Below, one piece after another: positions 1 through 10,559 of a DNA stretch of 64,000 nt; the first letter of the stretch is position 1, and each line of letters opens with the position of its first letter. Source of the stretch: Zea mays (lineage: Eukaryota; Streptophyta; Magnoliopsida; Poales; Poaceae); NCBI RefSeq assembly GCF_902167145.1, contig NC_050096.1, forward strand, positions 270,404,622-270,468,621, given 5' to 3'. The translations under genes were made by a program, and so were the position numbers. The notes under the pieces are model-generated. The model ran no database searches and was not told the DNA's origin. It worked only from the letters and a program-made list of their open reading frames with translations.

Positions 1-28
1 TAAGGCGAAGCACGGTTTCGTAAGTTAC

Positions 29-2785
29 CTTTTCGGAGTCAAGCCGAGCGTGAAGAGAAGAACTCAGAGCGTTGGCATCATCCAACGCAGCGGAGACTTG
101 ATTCAGTTCAGTCTGGCTCTGAAGATACTTATACTCGAAGTCAGCACACCGTTGAGCCATTTCAGCTTGATCTCGAGAATGTTTTTCCTCAAGGACTGCG
201 ATCTGCCGAGTCATTCCTGTCAAGAGGTAATCAAACGAAGTGAGGTCAGAAGGTAAAACAATCCACGAGCAAGGGCAAGGAAGAAGAAGAAAGGGCACTA
301 ACCAGCATTAGTTGCCTCCAACTCGGATACACGACGATGAAGCAACACTGGATTCCAACGCTCAAGAGATGAAGCCACTTCTGGGATGGAAGCACCCTGC
401 GATTTCAGCTGACTGGCCAATCCATTCACCAAAGCCTGATAAGAAGAGCGGATGAACATAATGACAACAATTCATGCAACATAAAGATCAAACTAAAGCA
501 CAGCACAGCACCTGGAGGTTGGAAAAGAGCGAAGGGATCCCCAAGTCAGGAGAAATCAGCTGATAATCAGGTGCCAGACCACCACCCGAAGCAGCTTGCA
601 GTAGACCAGCAGGAACGAGCTCAGTACATTCAGCAGAGCTTAACGCCAGACCAGTGGGGACGCTGCCCTCTAAAGCGACCCCCTGATCCGGAGTTTGGGC
701 CACCACCATACCGTCAGAGTGCGGGGGCGAACCCGCATGAACGTCCATAGAAGTGCAAGAAGGAGACCTCGCCCGGACACCCTCGGGGGCTGGGTCAAAA
801 TTGGCACTGCCCACTTGAGCCGGATCATCCCCGGCAACACCCTCGGGGGCTGGGCAGTGGCTTACACTTTTCACCCGAGCTAAGCCTTCCCCGGCGACAT
901 CCTCGGGGGCTGGGCGCCTGTCAGCACTATTCAAGGGGTCCAGGCTCTCCGCCGTAACCACCTCTAAGGTTGACGGGCCTTCAGCTACTTCCATGGGACC
1001 AGGACAATCCAAATTAGCATCCCGACCCTCAAGACCATGCTCTAAGGTCGACGAAGCACGAGACGACCTCAACCCAGCATCGGGCACGGCAGCACAAGCC
1101 TCTGTTGCATCAACATCCATAGGCTCCGATAGCAAATCCTCTGGGACCATATCCTCTAGAGTTTGATCAAAGTTGGCCATGGACAGCTCTTGCAGACCAA
1201 TAAGGGCAGACAAAGTAGGAGAAGGAACTCCACTACTTCCACCGCTAGCAATGAATTGCTGACTGTTTTTCCGAGTTAAGGGAGCTTCATCTTCTTCCTC
1301 ATCATCCTCCACAGCGGCAACACAAGCAGCACACCCATTGGGATCAGCAACAGTTTGGGCACACCCATTGGGATCAGCAACAGTTTGGGCACACCCATTG
1401 GGATCAGTGTCAGTAAGACCGATTACAGGCATTTCTTCAGCAGCAAGAGCTAAAGTGCCGACGTCCTCATCAAAACTGGATACTCGCCGGAGGCGTCTTC
1501 TCTTTTTCTTTTGCTCATCAGCAGAAGGCTCGGGCTGACTGGCTCGGCTAGGGCGCCTTGGACGAGTGCTGACAGGTTTCGGGACATCCAAAGTTGTATC
1601 AACCTCTGGAAGGGGCACCACTGCCAAGGTACCAACAGGAGCAGCATCAGACGAATCCTCAGCTAATAGATCAAGCATGTCTTTTATGTCAGCATCACTG
1701 GGGTTCAGAGGCACTTCAAAATAAACCTGCCGTTCATCATCAGGAATCGCCCCGAGCGAAGCAACTAGAGAATTGACTTCCTCAGCAGAGGGTCGCACTC
1801 TAAGGCCCAAATTGCTGTCAGTCACAGGTGGATTTGACACAAAAAGGGTGAAAGCTTTGGGAGGAGGTAGGTTCCAAGCCGAGTATGCTACTGGAGCACC
1901 AACATTCGAAACTTTACCCCTGAGGATCATTTCAAGTCGGCTTACCAAGTCAACAGAAGGAATTCTCTTATTGGTAACCTGGGTTGAGTCGGCCAGCCCT
2001 CGATACAGATATGCTAGATAGGCCCTGTCTTTCAGCGGCTGAATGTTCTTGAAAACAAAATCAGTGACCACAGCTTCGGCAGTCAGACCTCTTTCCTTCA
2101 AAAATCCGACTTCAGTAAGCAACACGCCTGCTTCGGCAACTTCTTGATCTGTAGGAGACTCAGTCCAACTCGGAGTGCGAACGTCTGGCTGTCTTCCCGA
2201 CCGGGAGGGGAGAGAATTTCCATAATTGTCAACTATAAACCACTCCAGACGCCACCCTTTAATGCTATCTTTGAGGGGAATCTCAAGATACTCGGTTTTC
2301 CGCCCACGGCGCATCTCCAAACTAGCACCTCCAACCAGCTGATGTTGCCCCCCGGCCATCCCAGGGCGACAATGATACAGATACTTCCATAAACCAAAAT
2401 GCGGCAGCACACCGAGGTAGGCTTCGCATAGGTGGACGAAGATGGAGATTTGGAGAATGGAATTAGGGTTCAAATGGGTCAAGTTGATATGATAAAAGTC
2501 AAGAAGGCCACGGAAAAAAGGAGAGATTGGAAGGCCGAGGCCGCGGAGAAGGAAAGGAGCGTAAACTACTGATTCGTGGGTATCTTCGGTTGGGACAGTA
2601 GTCCCGTGGCAAACTCGCCAAGAACAGAGTTCCCGCGGAGGAAGAACCCCGATGGAGACAAGACGGAGAAGCTCATCTTCGGAAATAACAGACATGTGGT
2701 TACCTGCGAAAGGTAACTGACTGTTGGGGTCGATTGCGGGGATCACCGCAGCAGACGAGCTCGCAGTTTTCCTCTTGGGCGCCAT
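29..2785 (-). CDS. Antisense spliced gene of Grande (gene23-like, 'putative gypsy type transposon' domain), partial
   Basis: Three exons are visible on the minus strand: exon 1 at 2785-512 (758 codons, ATG at 2785), exon 2 at 435-303 (133 nt) and exon 3 at 216-29 (188 nt). They are joined by GT-AG introns of 76 and 86 nt; exon 4 lies off-window. The N-terminal third resembles the plant 'Transposase_28 / putative gypsy type transposon' family (PF04195), a name and not a proven activity. The middle is acidic and low complexity with three DPNGCA repeats, and exons 2-3 begin a coiled coil. The gene opposes gag-pol of its element. Exons 2 and 3 have exactly the same lengths as in the copy at 43685-46949, and exon 1 is exactly one 30-nt repeat unit longer. 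Biochemical function is unknown. Confidence 0.8.
1327..1412 (-). repeat. 30-bp in-frame tandem repeat in antisense gene exon 1
   Basis: A 30-nt unit coding for DPNGCAQTVA occurs twice, followed by a variant DPNGCAACVA. The sister gene at 45063-45120 has one unit fewer. That single unit accounts for the whole 10-codon length difference between the two exon 1 sequences, so the change is frame-preserving. Confidence 0.85.
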
Positions 2786-3067
2786 CTTGCTTCTCACTGG
2801 CGAACAGAGTAGGAGGCGAGTGGCAGAGAAAATTCAGATGCGGGAATGCAAGAACTAGGGCACAGAAAGCAAAGGCGGCTAAAAGCGCAACCCTTATGGG
2901 ATATTCTTGAGCCAGATACCGTTTCAAAAAGTGCCCAGTCATCACCCGGCGGTTATTTCCGAAACCTCAGCATACCACATGGACATCTGGCAGTTATTTC
3001 CGGAAAAGTCGGCGTGCCACCTCATCACTCGGATATTATCCTCAAAACAACCCGCGCGGCTGGCTAG

Positions 3068-3690
3068 TACTTGGCGTTGCCTCTAAGATGCTGACCCTGT
3101 ATTCAACCGCTCGGCATTACTTCTAAAAGGCCGACGCCGACCTTCAAATCACTCAGCGTTGCCTCTAAAACGCTGACCCTGTATTCAACCGCTCGGCATT
3201 ACTTCTAAAATGCCGACGCCGACCTTCAAATCACTCGGCGTTGCCTCTAAGACGCTGACCCCGTATTCAACCGCTCGGCATTACTTCTAAAATGTCGACG
3301 CCGACCTTCAAATCACTCAGCGTTGCCTCTAAAACGCTGACCCTGTATTCTATCGCTCGGCATTACTTCCAAAACGCCGATGCTGACCCCCAATCACTTG
3401 GCGCGGTTTCTAACAACGCCGACCTCGTGTTCAATCGCTCGACGATACTTCTAAAACACCGATGCCGACCTCCAATCACTCGGCATTGCCTCCAAAACGC
3501 TGAACTTGCATTCTGTCGCTCGGCATTACTTCTAAAATGTCGACACCGACCTTCAGTCACTTGGCGTGGCCTCTAAAACGCCGATCTTATGTTCGATTGC
3601 TCGGTGTTACTTCTAAAACGCTGATGTCAACCTTCAATCGCTCGGCGTTGTTTCTAAAATGCCGATATCGACTACAACATTACTCGGCAG
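3068..3690. repeat. 82-bp-period tandem hairpin array in D
   Basis: About seven units of about 82 bp lie between the antisense spliced gene and the acidic ORF. Unit landmarks (TCGGCATTAC and variants) fall near 3111, 3193, 3275, 3357, 3439, 3520, 3601 and 3642. Each unit has two half-repeats, and each half-repeat is a short hairpin such as CGGCATT...AATGCCG or CAGCGTT...AACGCTG. The stems differ between units but usually stay complementary. The homologous array in the sister element is at 42755-43405. Confidence 0.8.
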
Positions 3691-3964
3691 CTACTTCTGG
3701 AAGCGTCAATGTGATGCGCAAGTTATTCATTTACTATATCGAAAGAACCAGTTCAACAATCAGAGAAAGTGAATCATCGAGATGGGGCCAATAACAGTTC
3801 TTCGTTAAGGGGAAGTTAATAAGTTTACAAACCAACTCTTCGCGAGTTGATGCTTCCCTACTTCTACTTTACATTACTACTACTACTAAACTATACTATA
3901 CTACTCTACATTACTACTACATTATTTTAACTACACTATACTAATATCTAAAGACCAGTGGCGT

Positions 3965-4432
3965 TTAGCCACTGGCCTTGCTGCCGCTGCCCTTGCCGCC
4001 GCCGCCCTTGGTGGTGCCCTTGTTGCTGCCGCCTCTGGTGCTGCCCGTGCTGCTGCCGCCTCTGGTGCTGCCCTCGCCGCCGCTGCCTCTGCCGCCGTTG
4101 CCGCCATCACCGTCTCCGTCGCCACCGTCGTCGTCGTCGCCGTCGTCGTCGTCATCATCTTCGTCCTCGCCACCGTCCGAGTCCTCCTCATCCGAGGAGA
4201 ACTCAGACTCATCCGAGCCCTCAAGCCCGGAGCGCTCGACGGCCCGGATGTACGACCAGACCTCCGCGGCAATCCCCTGGGAGTCGTCTGAATCATCAGA
4301 CGACGCCGGGGGAGAGACGGGAGCTGGAGATCCCTCGGACTCGAAGGAGAACTCCTCCTTCGAGTATTCCGAGTCACCGAAATCATCCGACGGGGGAGTC
4401 GGCTCGCGCTTGCGCTTGGTGCCCTTGCCCAT
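3965..4432 (-). CDS. Small acidic antisense ORF of Grande-like element D
   Basis: This 155-residue ORF starts with ATG in the MGKGTKRKREP context: a basic start, then Ser/Asp/Glu-rich stretches, a poly-Asp run and a Gly/Ser/Thr/Lys tail. I recognise no catalytic domain. The only non-repetitive segment is a short possible helix (AAEVWSYIRAVERSG). A TATAAATA box lies about 80 bp upstream on the same strand. The sister copy at 41965-42462 codes for 165 residues with the same layout and open frame. Composition resembles acidic chromatin-binding tails, but that is only a resemblance. It could be a poorly constrained low-complexity ORF, yet the aligned ATG, TATA box and stop in two copies favour a real gene. 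Confidence 0.6.
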   Translation of the reverse strand: MGKGTKRKREPTPPSDDFGDSEYSKEEFSFESEGSPAPVSPPASSDDSDDSQGIAAEVWSYIRAVERSGLEGSDESEFSSDEEDSDGGEDEDDDDDDGDDDDGGDGDGDGGNGGRGSGGEGSTRGGSSTGSTRGGSNKGTTKGGGGKGSGSKASG

Positions 4433-4513
4433 GGTGGAAGCAGACAGAAGGGAGGAGAAGAAGGCAGTAAATAACAGCGAAGAGATGTGAAAAAACCAGA
4501 GAAGCAAAGGCGT

Positions 4514-4521
4514 TATTTATA
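4514..4521 (-). promoter_or_regulatory. TATA box of acidic antisense ORF (D)
   Basis: TATAAATA on the minus strand, about 80 bp upstream of the ATG at 4432. The sister element keeps the same octamer at 41876-41883 at the same spacing. Confidence 0.6.
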
Positions 4522-4524
4522 GAG

Positions 4525-5140
4525 GGGAAAGGCAACCGCTCACTTCCAACCGCGGTCACTGAACAGTCGCAAAGCATTCAATAAGCACTCCCAGCCATCT
4601 GAAGACACGTCAGACGGTGGACGCCGTTTCATGCAGCACCACACCCATTGGGACTCCAGTCAACAGCGCAAAGGATATGATTACACTAGTCGTCCCATCA
4701 CATTACTACTCAGAAGCAGCCGGCTAAAACACTCAGTGTACCAAGCCGTCCCCTGCCCACACCCATTGGGGGGGGGACGCCCAGGAATTATCAGTATAAT
4801 TTTCAAAACGGTCACATCCGTGCAGGGCGCGCAGCAAAATACTTCAAGACAAAAATGAGACATCAGTAAGGATCAGAGGAAGGCCAAATATAGCCAGCAA
4901 AGTACAAGAGATGGCCGACAGAAGCGATGTGAGGACTAGACAGAGAACGTCCATCAAATGTCCAATCAAGTCGCAGAAGCAAATAAATTGCATTACCTAG
5001 CAAGATACGGATGGATTGCAAACTCGGCTGCTAGAGACAAAATATATGCTGACCTCGGCAGCAAAATCTGGATGACATAATGCTGACCTCCAAAGCATAA
5101 TGCGAATAGCTTCATGCCAACTTTTACAAGCAAAGGGAAG
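4525..5140. other. Non-coding gap of D between acidic ORF promoter and PPT modules
   Basis: No supported gene. It contains scattered CACCCATTGGG motifs (near 4646 and 4761) that recur across the whole element. It corresponds to 41259-41875 of the sister copy. Confidence 0.5.
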
Positions 5141-5579
5141 ACCTTCGAATGGATTATCTTTAAAAAATCCATTTGAAGGTCGGGGGCTACACCCATTGGG
5201 TGCACCTTCGGTGCACCCCATGGATTATCATTCCAAACCAATATAGTGCCGACCTCTAAGGCGTGGAACAAGATTGGAAAGATCAATCCTCAACTGAGAT
5301 ACAGGAGCGCGAATGGAGATAATCTTTGGAGAAGACCTTCGAGTAGATTATCTTCTAAAATCTACTCAAAGGTCGGGGGCTACACCCATTGGGTGCACCT
5401 CCGGTGCACCCAATGAAGTCCAGAATCTTACAATTCAAAATGCCGACTTCTAAGGCATAGGCACAAAACTAAACTTTGGTCGAACAAGCGATCAGAGCAA
5501 AAGAAAACAGCAGGGAGTCATTTTTGGACCTTGGATCTTTGAGTTGATTACCTCTAAATCAACCCAAAGACCGGGGGCT
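5141..5579 (+). repeat. Three hairpin-plus-PPT-like modules upstream of D 3' LTR
   Basis: Three modules each carry a 14-15-bp stem followed by a GG(T/A)C(C)GGGGGCT tract. Arms are at 5141-5155/5166-5180, 5335-5349/5359-5373 and 5535-5549/5557-5570. Module 1 pairs AATGGATT with AATCCATT, module 2 GAGTAGATT with AATCTACTC, and module 3 GAGTTGATT with AATCAACCC. The third module's tract (5566-5579) is the true polypurine tract because the LTR begins right after it. After modules 1 and 2 a second hairpin follows (5194-5222 and 5387-5415); the latter is a perfect 13-bp stem, CATTGGGTGCACC, with a 3-nt loop. Confidence 0.8.
5566..5579 (+). promoter_or_regulatory. Polypurine tract of D
   Basis: AAAGACCGGGGGCT lies immediately upstream of the LTR start TGTGGGGG. 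This is the expected plus-strand primer position for an element oriented on the + strand. Confidence 0.8.
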
Positions 5580-6207
5580 TGTGGGGGATAGATATCCCCT
5601 GGGTCCACTAAAGAAGTAAAAGGCCTCACGAAAGGCCCAAGGACCCAATAATTCGTAAGGTCATCCTTTCGTGGGCCTAGGGAAAGACGACCGACAAAGA
5701 AGAGAAGACGTGAGACAGGATTGGTGCAAACCCGGACGGCCCACAACGTCGAACGAATAAATCGCAACAGAGACCCGACTTTCCCGCGCTGAAGCTCCCA
5801 TGCAGCGGAGCGATGCGAGGATAAGTCGGCGAGGGTTACGTAGGGATAAACTCAGGAAGTTCACTATCTCTTAGCTGCTTGTTGTTATCATATCCACATG
5901 TACTGCCCCACGGTCGAGTATATAAGGCCTAGGGGGCACCCCTTCAGAACGATCGACCCTATTTTACTTAGCCACCCACGTAAACTCTCTGCACCCTCAA
6001 TCCAGAGAGCCCCTTGTAACCACGCTCATATACTCACCAGGACGTAGGGTGTTACGCACTTCTAAGCGGCCCGAACCTGCCAATCTTGTCCATTGTCCCT
6101 CGTGCGATCGGCACGAACCATTTTGCTACAGTTGTCGACACCGTCCTACTCCTAAAAACATCTCGAGGGGCAACCCCGGGTGTGCGGTCGGACCCAAAAC
6201 ACCGACA
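5580..6207 (+). repeat. 3' LTR of Grande-like element D
   Basis: This 628-bp LTR begins TGTGGGGG and ends CACCGACA. It is homologous to the 630-bp LTRs at 40189-40818 and 53847-54476. A TATATAAG box at 5919-5926 faces right, so this LTR could drive transcription into the downstream C-derived ORF. Confidence 0.9.
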
Positions 6208-6245
6208 CGGAGGTAGTAGCGCCGCTGACGGCTACTGCAGACCCC

Positions 6246-7258
6246 ATGGCGGCGATGTCGTCGGATACACCGTTGGCAACGGTGGGAGACGCGGTGGGCG
6301 TGCCCAGCTCCATCCCACCGCCCACTCCGGAGGAACCGGAGGTTATTCTTGGACGGCGGCTCGGCGCCGAGCCAGAAGTGGCGCCAACACCCCTCCCTCG
6401 GGTGCTGTCCCATGCTCATCAGGCTCTCTGGGAGACCGAGGCGGCGATCCTGCGGGAGTGGGAGGCGCTCGCAACCGAGCACCAGCGCCTCGGTGATTGG
6501 CGCGCCCAGCTGGAGGAGCGCACCAAGGCCGCGTCCCACCAATTCGCCTCGGAGCGGTCCGAGCTTGAGGAGGAGCGCGAGGACCTCAAGGAGGACCTCC
6601 AGAAGGTGTTTAACCAGGAGCGGGAGGTGACCCAGAAGGAGAAAAGGTTGGCCAAGAAGGTGGATCACCTAGACCAGAGGGAGGAGGTCATCACGGCGCT
6701 CCAGGAAAAGCAGAAGGCCTATAATGTGATGCTGGAGAAACAGCAGGACAAGCAGACCGCGGCTGCGGCGAGTCTGCAAAAGCTACAGCGAGAGCTTGAT
6801 GACAGGGCCAGCAACATCGCTCTCGCCGAGGAGAACCTCAAGGCGAAGGATGCCTCCCTGGAGGAGCGGGCGACGGATCTCGCCTGGCAGGAGAAGGACC
6901 TCGCCTTCAGGGAGGAGATGTGGGATAGGCGGGACAAGTTGCTGGCCAAACATGAGCTTGAGGCAAAGGAGAAGGAGAAGAGACTGGAGGAGAAGGAGCG
7001 GACACTGGAGGAGTGGGCCTGCCGGTTTCAGGCGACGCAGGCAGCGCAGGTAGCCTAGGCGGCGCCGGCGGCTCCGAGCCCCCAGGCGATGGAGGCGATG
7101 AAGAAGACCCTTGAAGATCTCCGGGCGGAGCATCGCACTGGGGTCCAGCGTATCGCCGCATGGGCCAACGAGGCGAGCTCGGCGCTGGTGTCGCTGAGGG
7201 TGAGCCCCATCCCAGTGTCGAAGCAGTCAGTGTCCATTTCCGACACGCTCCCAGTGCT
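6246..7258 (+). pseudogene. Antisense coiled-coil ORF of element C (5' part, interrupted by B)
   Basis: On the strand opposite to C gag-pol, an ORF starting MAAMSSDTP runs as a long Glu/Lys/Arg/Leu-rich coiled coil (6246-7055). It meets one in-frame TAG at 7056-7058 and continues open to 7258, where element B is inserted. The reading resumes after B at 21639, shifted by one base, and ends at 21884. An apparently longer start at 6180 is a GTG inside the D LTR; the native N-terminus may have been cut off by D. It lies between the 3' end of C pol and where the C 3' LTR should be, as the antisense gene does in Grande. No enzymatic domain is recognised. Confidence 0.65.
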
Positions 7259-8334
7259 TGTCAGTACCCTAAATCTGGGGTACCCTCTTCTACAGTATAA
7301 AGACGTTGTACGCGTCTCCTGGCCACACGGAGAACGGCACCCGACCCCACCACATGGGCAGGTCTAGGGGCACCACGTGGCAAGGAGAGATAATACACCC
7401 CAGGATGCATCATTGGGTCCGGACCTCCACAGAGGGACACCAGACCCCTGTACGCACAGCCTGGACCCTCGAATACAGTCTGGAACTCCTAAGAGGGCAT
7501 GCCGGATGGGCCCTAGGTCCTTCCCAGTAAAGTCCGGACCACAACAAAGCATGGGGCGGAGGGAACCCCGACATGAGTAAGGGTCCGGTGCTGACACGCG
7601 TCCAGGCGGAGACCCGCTGCTGCCACGTGGCTTGTGGCCCGTGACATAAGCCAGCGGGCGGGGCATGACATGAGGCCTCTAAAGCCGCGCAGACTCTGCA
7701 TTTATTGCGGAAAGGACACGCCGCCTGCCACCGTGCTGACAGACGATGTGCCCTCTCAACATTTAATGCGTCCTGTCCACTCCGCTGGCAGACAGCGTCA
7801 GGGTCATCCTGCAGACGGCGCGCCTGTCCGGTCTGCTATCAAACAGTGCGCCCGTGCCATGCGGTACACTGTGCTCACCATCCCTTATACAAGAAGCTTC
7901 CCCTGCACGCTGAGGATACGCGGATCTCGGATGTCAGGGCGCGAGGAGATTGCACCAGTGTCGAATATCTGTAGCTCCAAGAGCTATATCTGTTATGTCC
8001 CTAGCCCCATATGTCGGGGCTCAGTACCATTGTGCATGCCCCCCTTCAACTATAAAACGGGAGGCATGCGACGTTACAAAGGGGGATTTAGACCCAAGTG
8101 ATTCTAGATAACTCAAGCTCGATCTGGAGGTTTAAACCCTCAATTTTCCATAGCAATCCAACACATAGTGGAGTAGGGTGTTACGCTCCGGCGGCCCAAA
8201 CCACTCTAAACTCTTGCGTGTCTACGTTCTTGATGTTTGCTTAGCAGGACCGACGAAACGCTTAAGCCCCTCCTCATCTTAGGATTTAGGGCGGGTGCAC
8301 ACCGCCACCCGGCCGGAGAATTTCCTCTCCGACA
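7259..8334 (+). repeat. 5' LTR of element B
   Basis: Begins TGTCAGTACCC and ends CTCTCCGACA. A TATAAAA box at 8051-8057 lies about 280 bp before its end. It pairs with 20557-21633. Confidence 0.9.
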
Positions 8335-8336
8335 TT

Positions 8337-8354
8337 TGGCGCGCCAGGTAGGGG
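8337..8354 (+). promoter_or_regulatory. Primer-binding site of B
   Basis: TGGCGCGCCAGGTAGGGG follows the LTR after two bases. The same sequence type follows the 5' LTRs of C (28390-28407) and G (53827-53844). I did not assign the tRNA. Confidence 0.75.
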
Positions 8355-8393
8355 CTAGGCATTAGGTTTTTGCTGGTTTTCTCGCTCAGTGTG

Positions 8394-9897
8394 ATGGTGC
8401 AAATTATTGAGCACCACGCTGAGACTTCCACGGATTTCCTGGTGGAGGAAGAAGCTGTCTCTTCCACGCCGCAGGTTCTCAATCGCCCAGTGCTGGGCAC
8501 TGCTGCTGTACACGTAGCACGACAGCATACAGCTGCACAGACATCCCGAACACCGTCGAGGGCGGCTCCGGGGGCGTTGTCAGCAGCCAGGGACTACTGC
8601 GACACCCTCCAAGCTCCACGGCCTCACCAGGGGCCATGAAGCAGTGGCGGGATGACGCCGACTGACTGCTCAACATGGCACATTCTACCTCAACCAGATC
8701 GAGGTCACGGTCATCCCGCGCCAACATGAGGCATCGGCGTCTGTGCGCTCACCCTCAGTAAGGGGCGCACATACCAACGACCTCCGGGACGAATTCAACC
8801 GCAGGCGCGCGGGAGAGGATGCCCGGATCTCTTTGGAAAGGGCGCGTGAGCGCCGCCAGAACATCGAGGCCCGCAACCTCAATCAAGACTTCGCTGCGGT
8901 GGCACCACAGGCCCCAACGGGCACCCGATCCCAAGCGGGTGTCCCATTGGCCGGCATGGGCTGCGCTGCTCTTGTGGATCATCTCCGCGCGGCCTCATGG
9001 CCACCCAAGTTTTAGCCACACCTGCTGGAAAAATACGACGGAACATCGAATCCGTCGGAGTTCCTGCAGGTGTACGTCACTGCCATCATAGCAGCAGGTG
9101 GAAACACCACTGTGATGGCGACATATTTTCATGTCGCCTTGTCTGGTCCTGCCCGGACTTGGCTCATGAACCTCGTCCCAGGGTCAGTCTACTCCTGGGA
9201 AGAGCTCTGCGCAAGGTTCGTTGCGAACTTCGCCAGTGCTTACAAGCAACACGGTGTGGAGGCCCACCTCCATGCGGTGAGGCAGGAGCCCGGGGAGACC
9301 CTCCGGACGTTCATCTCCCGCTTCACCAAGGTGCGAGGTACTATACCTCGCATTACCGATGCTTCTATCATCAAGGCCTTCCGTCAGGGAGTACGTGATG
9401 AGAAAATGTTGGAGAAGTTGGCCACGCATGACGTGGAGACTGTCCCCACACTCTTCGCCCTGGCCGACAAATGCGCCAGAGCCGCCGAGGGCCGTGCATG
9501 GCACTCGGCCCCACAAACCAGGGCTGCCCAGTCGGGTGGCTCGGGTGCCGTCCCCCGGGACGGTAAGAAGAAAAAGAAGAAGGACCGTGACTACCAGAAG
9601 GCACGGTTCACCGCTCTGGTCGTTGCAGCCGCGACCAGGGCCGGGACGATCGCAACAAGCGCCCACAACCGCAGAAGGGTAACAGCGGCCCATGCCCTGT
9701 GCACCCCAACGGTCGCCACAGCGCCGCGGAGTGTCGCGAGATCATTGATCTCGCAAAACGTGTCAACAAACGGCGCGAGCAGTCCTCCAAGGATGGCTCC
9801 CCACCTTGTCGTTGACCTGGCAAAGAAAAGGTCGACGACGGCGAGGTGGCCGCAGCTGAGCGGGACCTCGGGTACCAGTCACCCGAGGGGGACCTGA
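8394..9897 (+). pseudogene. gag: Degenerate gag of element B
   Basis: Translation from the ATG at 8394 (MVQIIEHHAE...) matches the gag of C (MVHIVEHHD...) along its length. It is broken by a stop after about 80 codons and by an in-frame TAG at 9013-9015. From 9016 to 9897 the capsid-like core is open (FHVALSGPARTWLMNL, FISRFTKVRGTIPRI, FRQGVRDEKMLEKL), followed by a Lys-rich stretch. The zinc-binding region is frame-shifted and I cannot see an intact knuckle. Gag normally packages element RNA. This copy cannot make a full Gag, so any past mobility needed proteins from relatives. Confidence 0.75.
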
Positions 9898-10400
9898 AGG
9901 ATGTCTTCACCGGAGGCTCCTACTCCAATGAAGACAACTAGACGGACCCCCAGAGGGACCCCGTGCTCCCCGGTCTGCGGTGTTGAAGCCTGTCTTCCCC
10001 CGAAAACCCTTCTGGACCCCCACGGGCCCAGACTTCCGACATGTCCATGCAGAAATGGCCACGATCAAAGATGAGGGCTCCCTCATCAAACACAGATGGA
10101 AGCCTAAGGTCGGGACCTAGTCCTACGACAAGTACCTAACCAAGAAGGGCTCTACAACTCTCCCCCAGCTAGGAAGGACCCTTCAAGGTAACGGGAATAC
10201 ACCGACCCGAGGGTGACCGTCTAGCTACGACTAAAGGAGTGCCTCCCCTTGGTGCTGGAGCATCTCTGTAAGTTCTATCCATAGGAGCAAGTCTGAGGGG
10301 TCGAGTTTGTTTCCCTTTTGTAACTAGGTAACGCACACGTGTGCGCCAACCCGGTGTGGTCCGCCCCTATAAACCCGGCCTGTTGGTCTGCACCCATGCA
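9898..10400 (+). pseudogene. Remnant of the 3' end of pol joined to gag in B
   Basis: No open frame. The stretch from about 10145 to 10345 aligns by eye with the reverse complement of the C integrase C-terminus and its 3' flank (22500-22760), including CTCTCCC...GGAAGGACCCTTCAAGGT and TTTGTAACTAG. Protease, RT, RNase H and the integrase core are missing, so B is a large internal deletion derivative. Confidence 0.6.
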
Positions 10401-10559
10401 TGATAAGTTATAAAGGAAAGAATTACCCCCTCAGATGTGCCCCTATGATAGTTTCATCTTACTGCTCCATGGTCTTACCTTGCAGTTTTTCAGATATTAT
10501 TTTATCTAACCCACCCAAACAGTTCCCTTTCTATCAAACATAGTGACATCCGAATTGAA

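Larger units (their letters stand above)
1..6207 (+). mobile_element. Grande-like Tat (Ty3/gypsy) retrotransposon D, 3' part only
   Basis: This is the downstream part of a Tat-lineage element whose gag-pol would lie to the left, outside the window. It is recognised by near collinearity, in reverse complement, with the complete element at 40189-54476: antisense multi-exon gene, hairpin array, small acidic ORF, PPT modules and LTR occur in the same order. The window opens inside intron 3 of the antisense gene. It ends in the LTR motif CACCGACA at 6207, and the five bases after it (cggag) would be the target duplication. It is inserted in the antisense-ORF region of element C. The name Grande rests on LTR size, about 14-kb total size in the sister copy, and the antisense gene; a database comparison was not possible. 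Confidence 0.85.

Noticed and set aside
3931..4490. Overlapping ORFs on both strands around 4 kb and 42 kb (poly-Pro/Ser and poly-Arg products)
   Set aside because: They are antisense or shifted readings of the acidic GAC/GGC repeats; only the frame with conserved TATA box and ATG is kept.
5140..5420. Additional LTR copies at the pseudo-PPT modules
   Set aside because: The GGGGGCT tract is followed by ACACCC and not by the LTR start TGTGGGGG, so only the PPT module is repeated, not the LTR.
6180..6245. N-terminal extension of the coiled-coil ORF into the D LTR
   Set aside because: The start is GTG within LTR sequence; the first ATG in C-derived sequence is at 6246.
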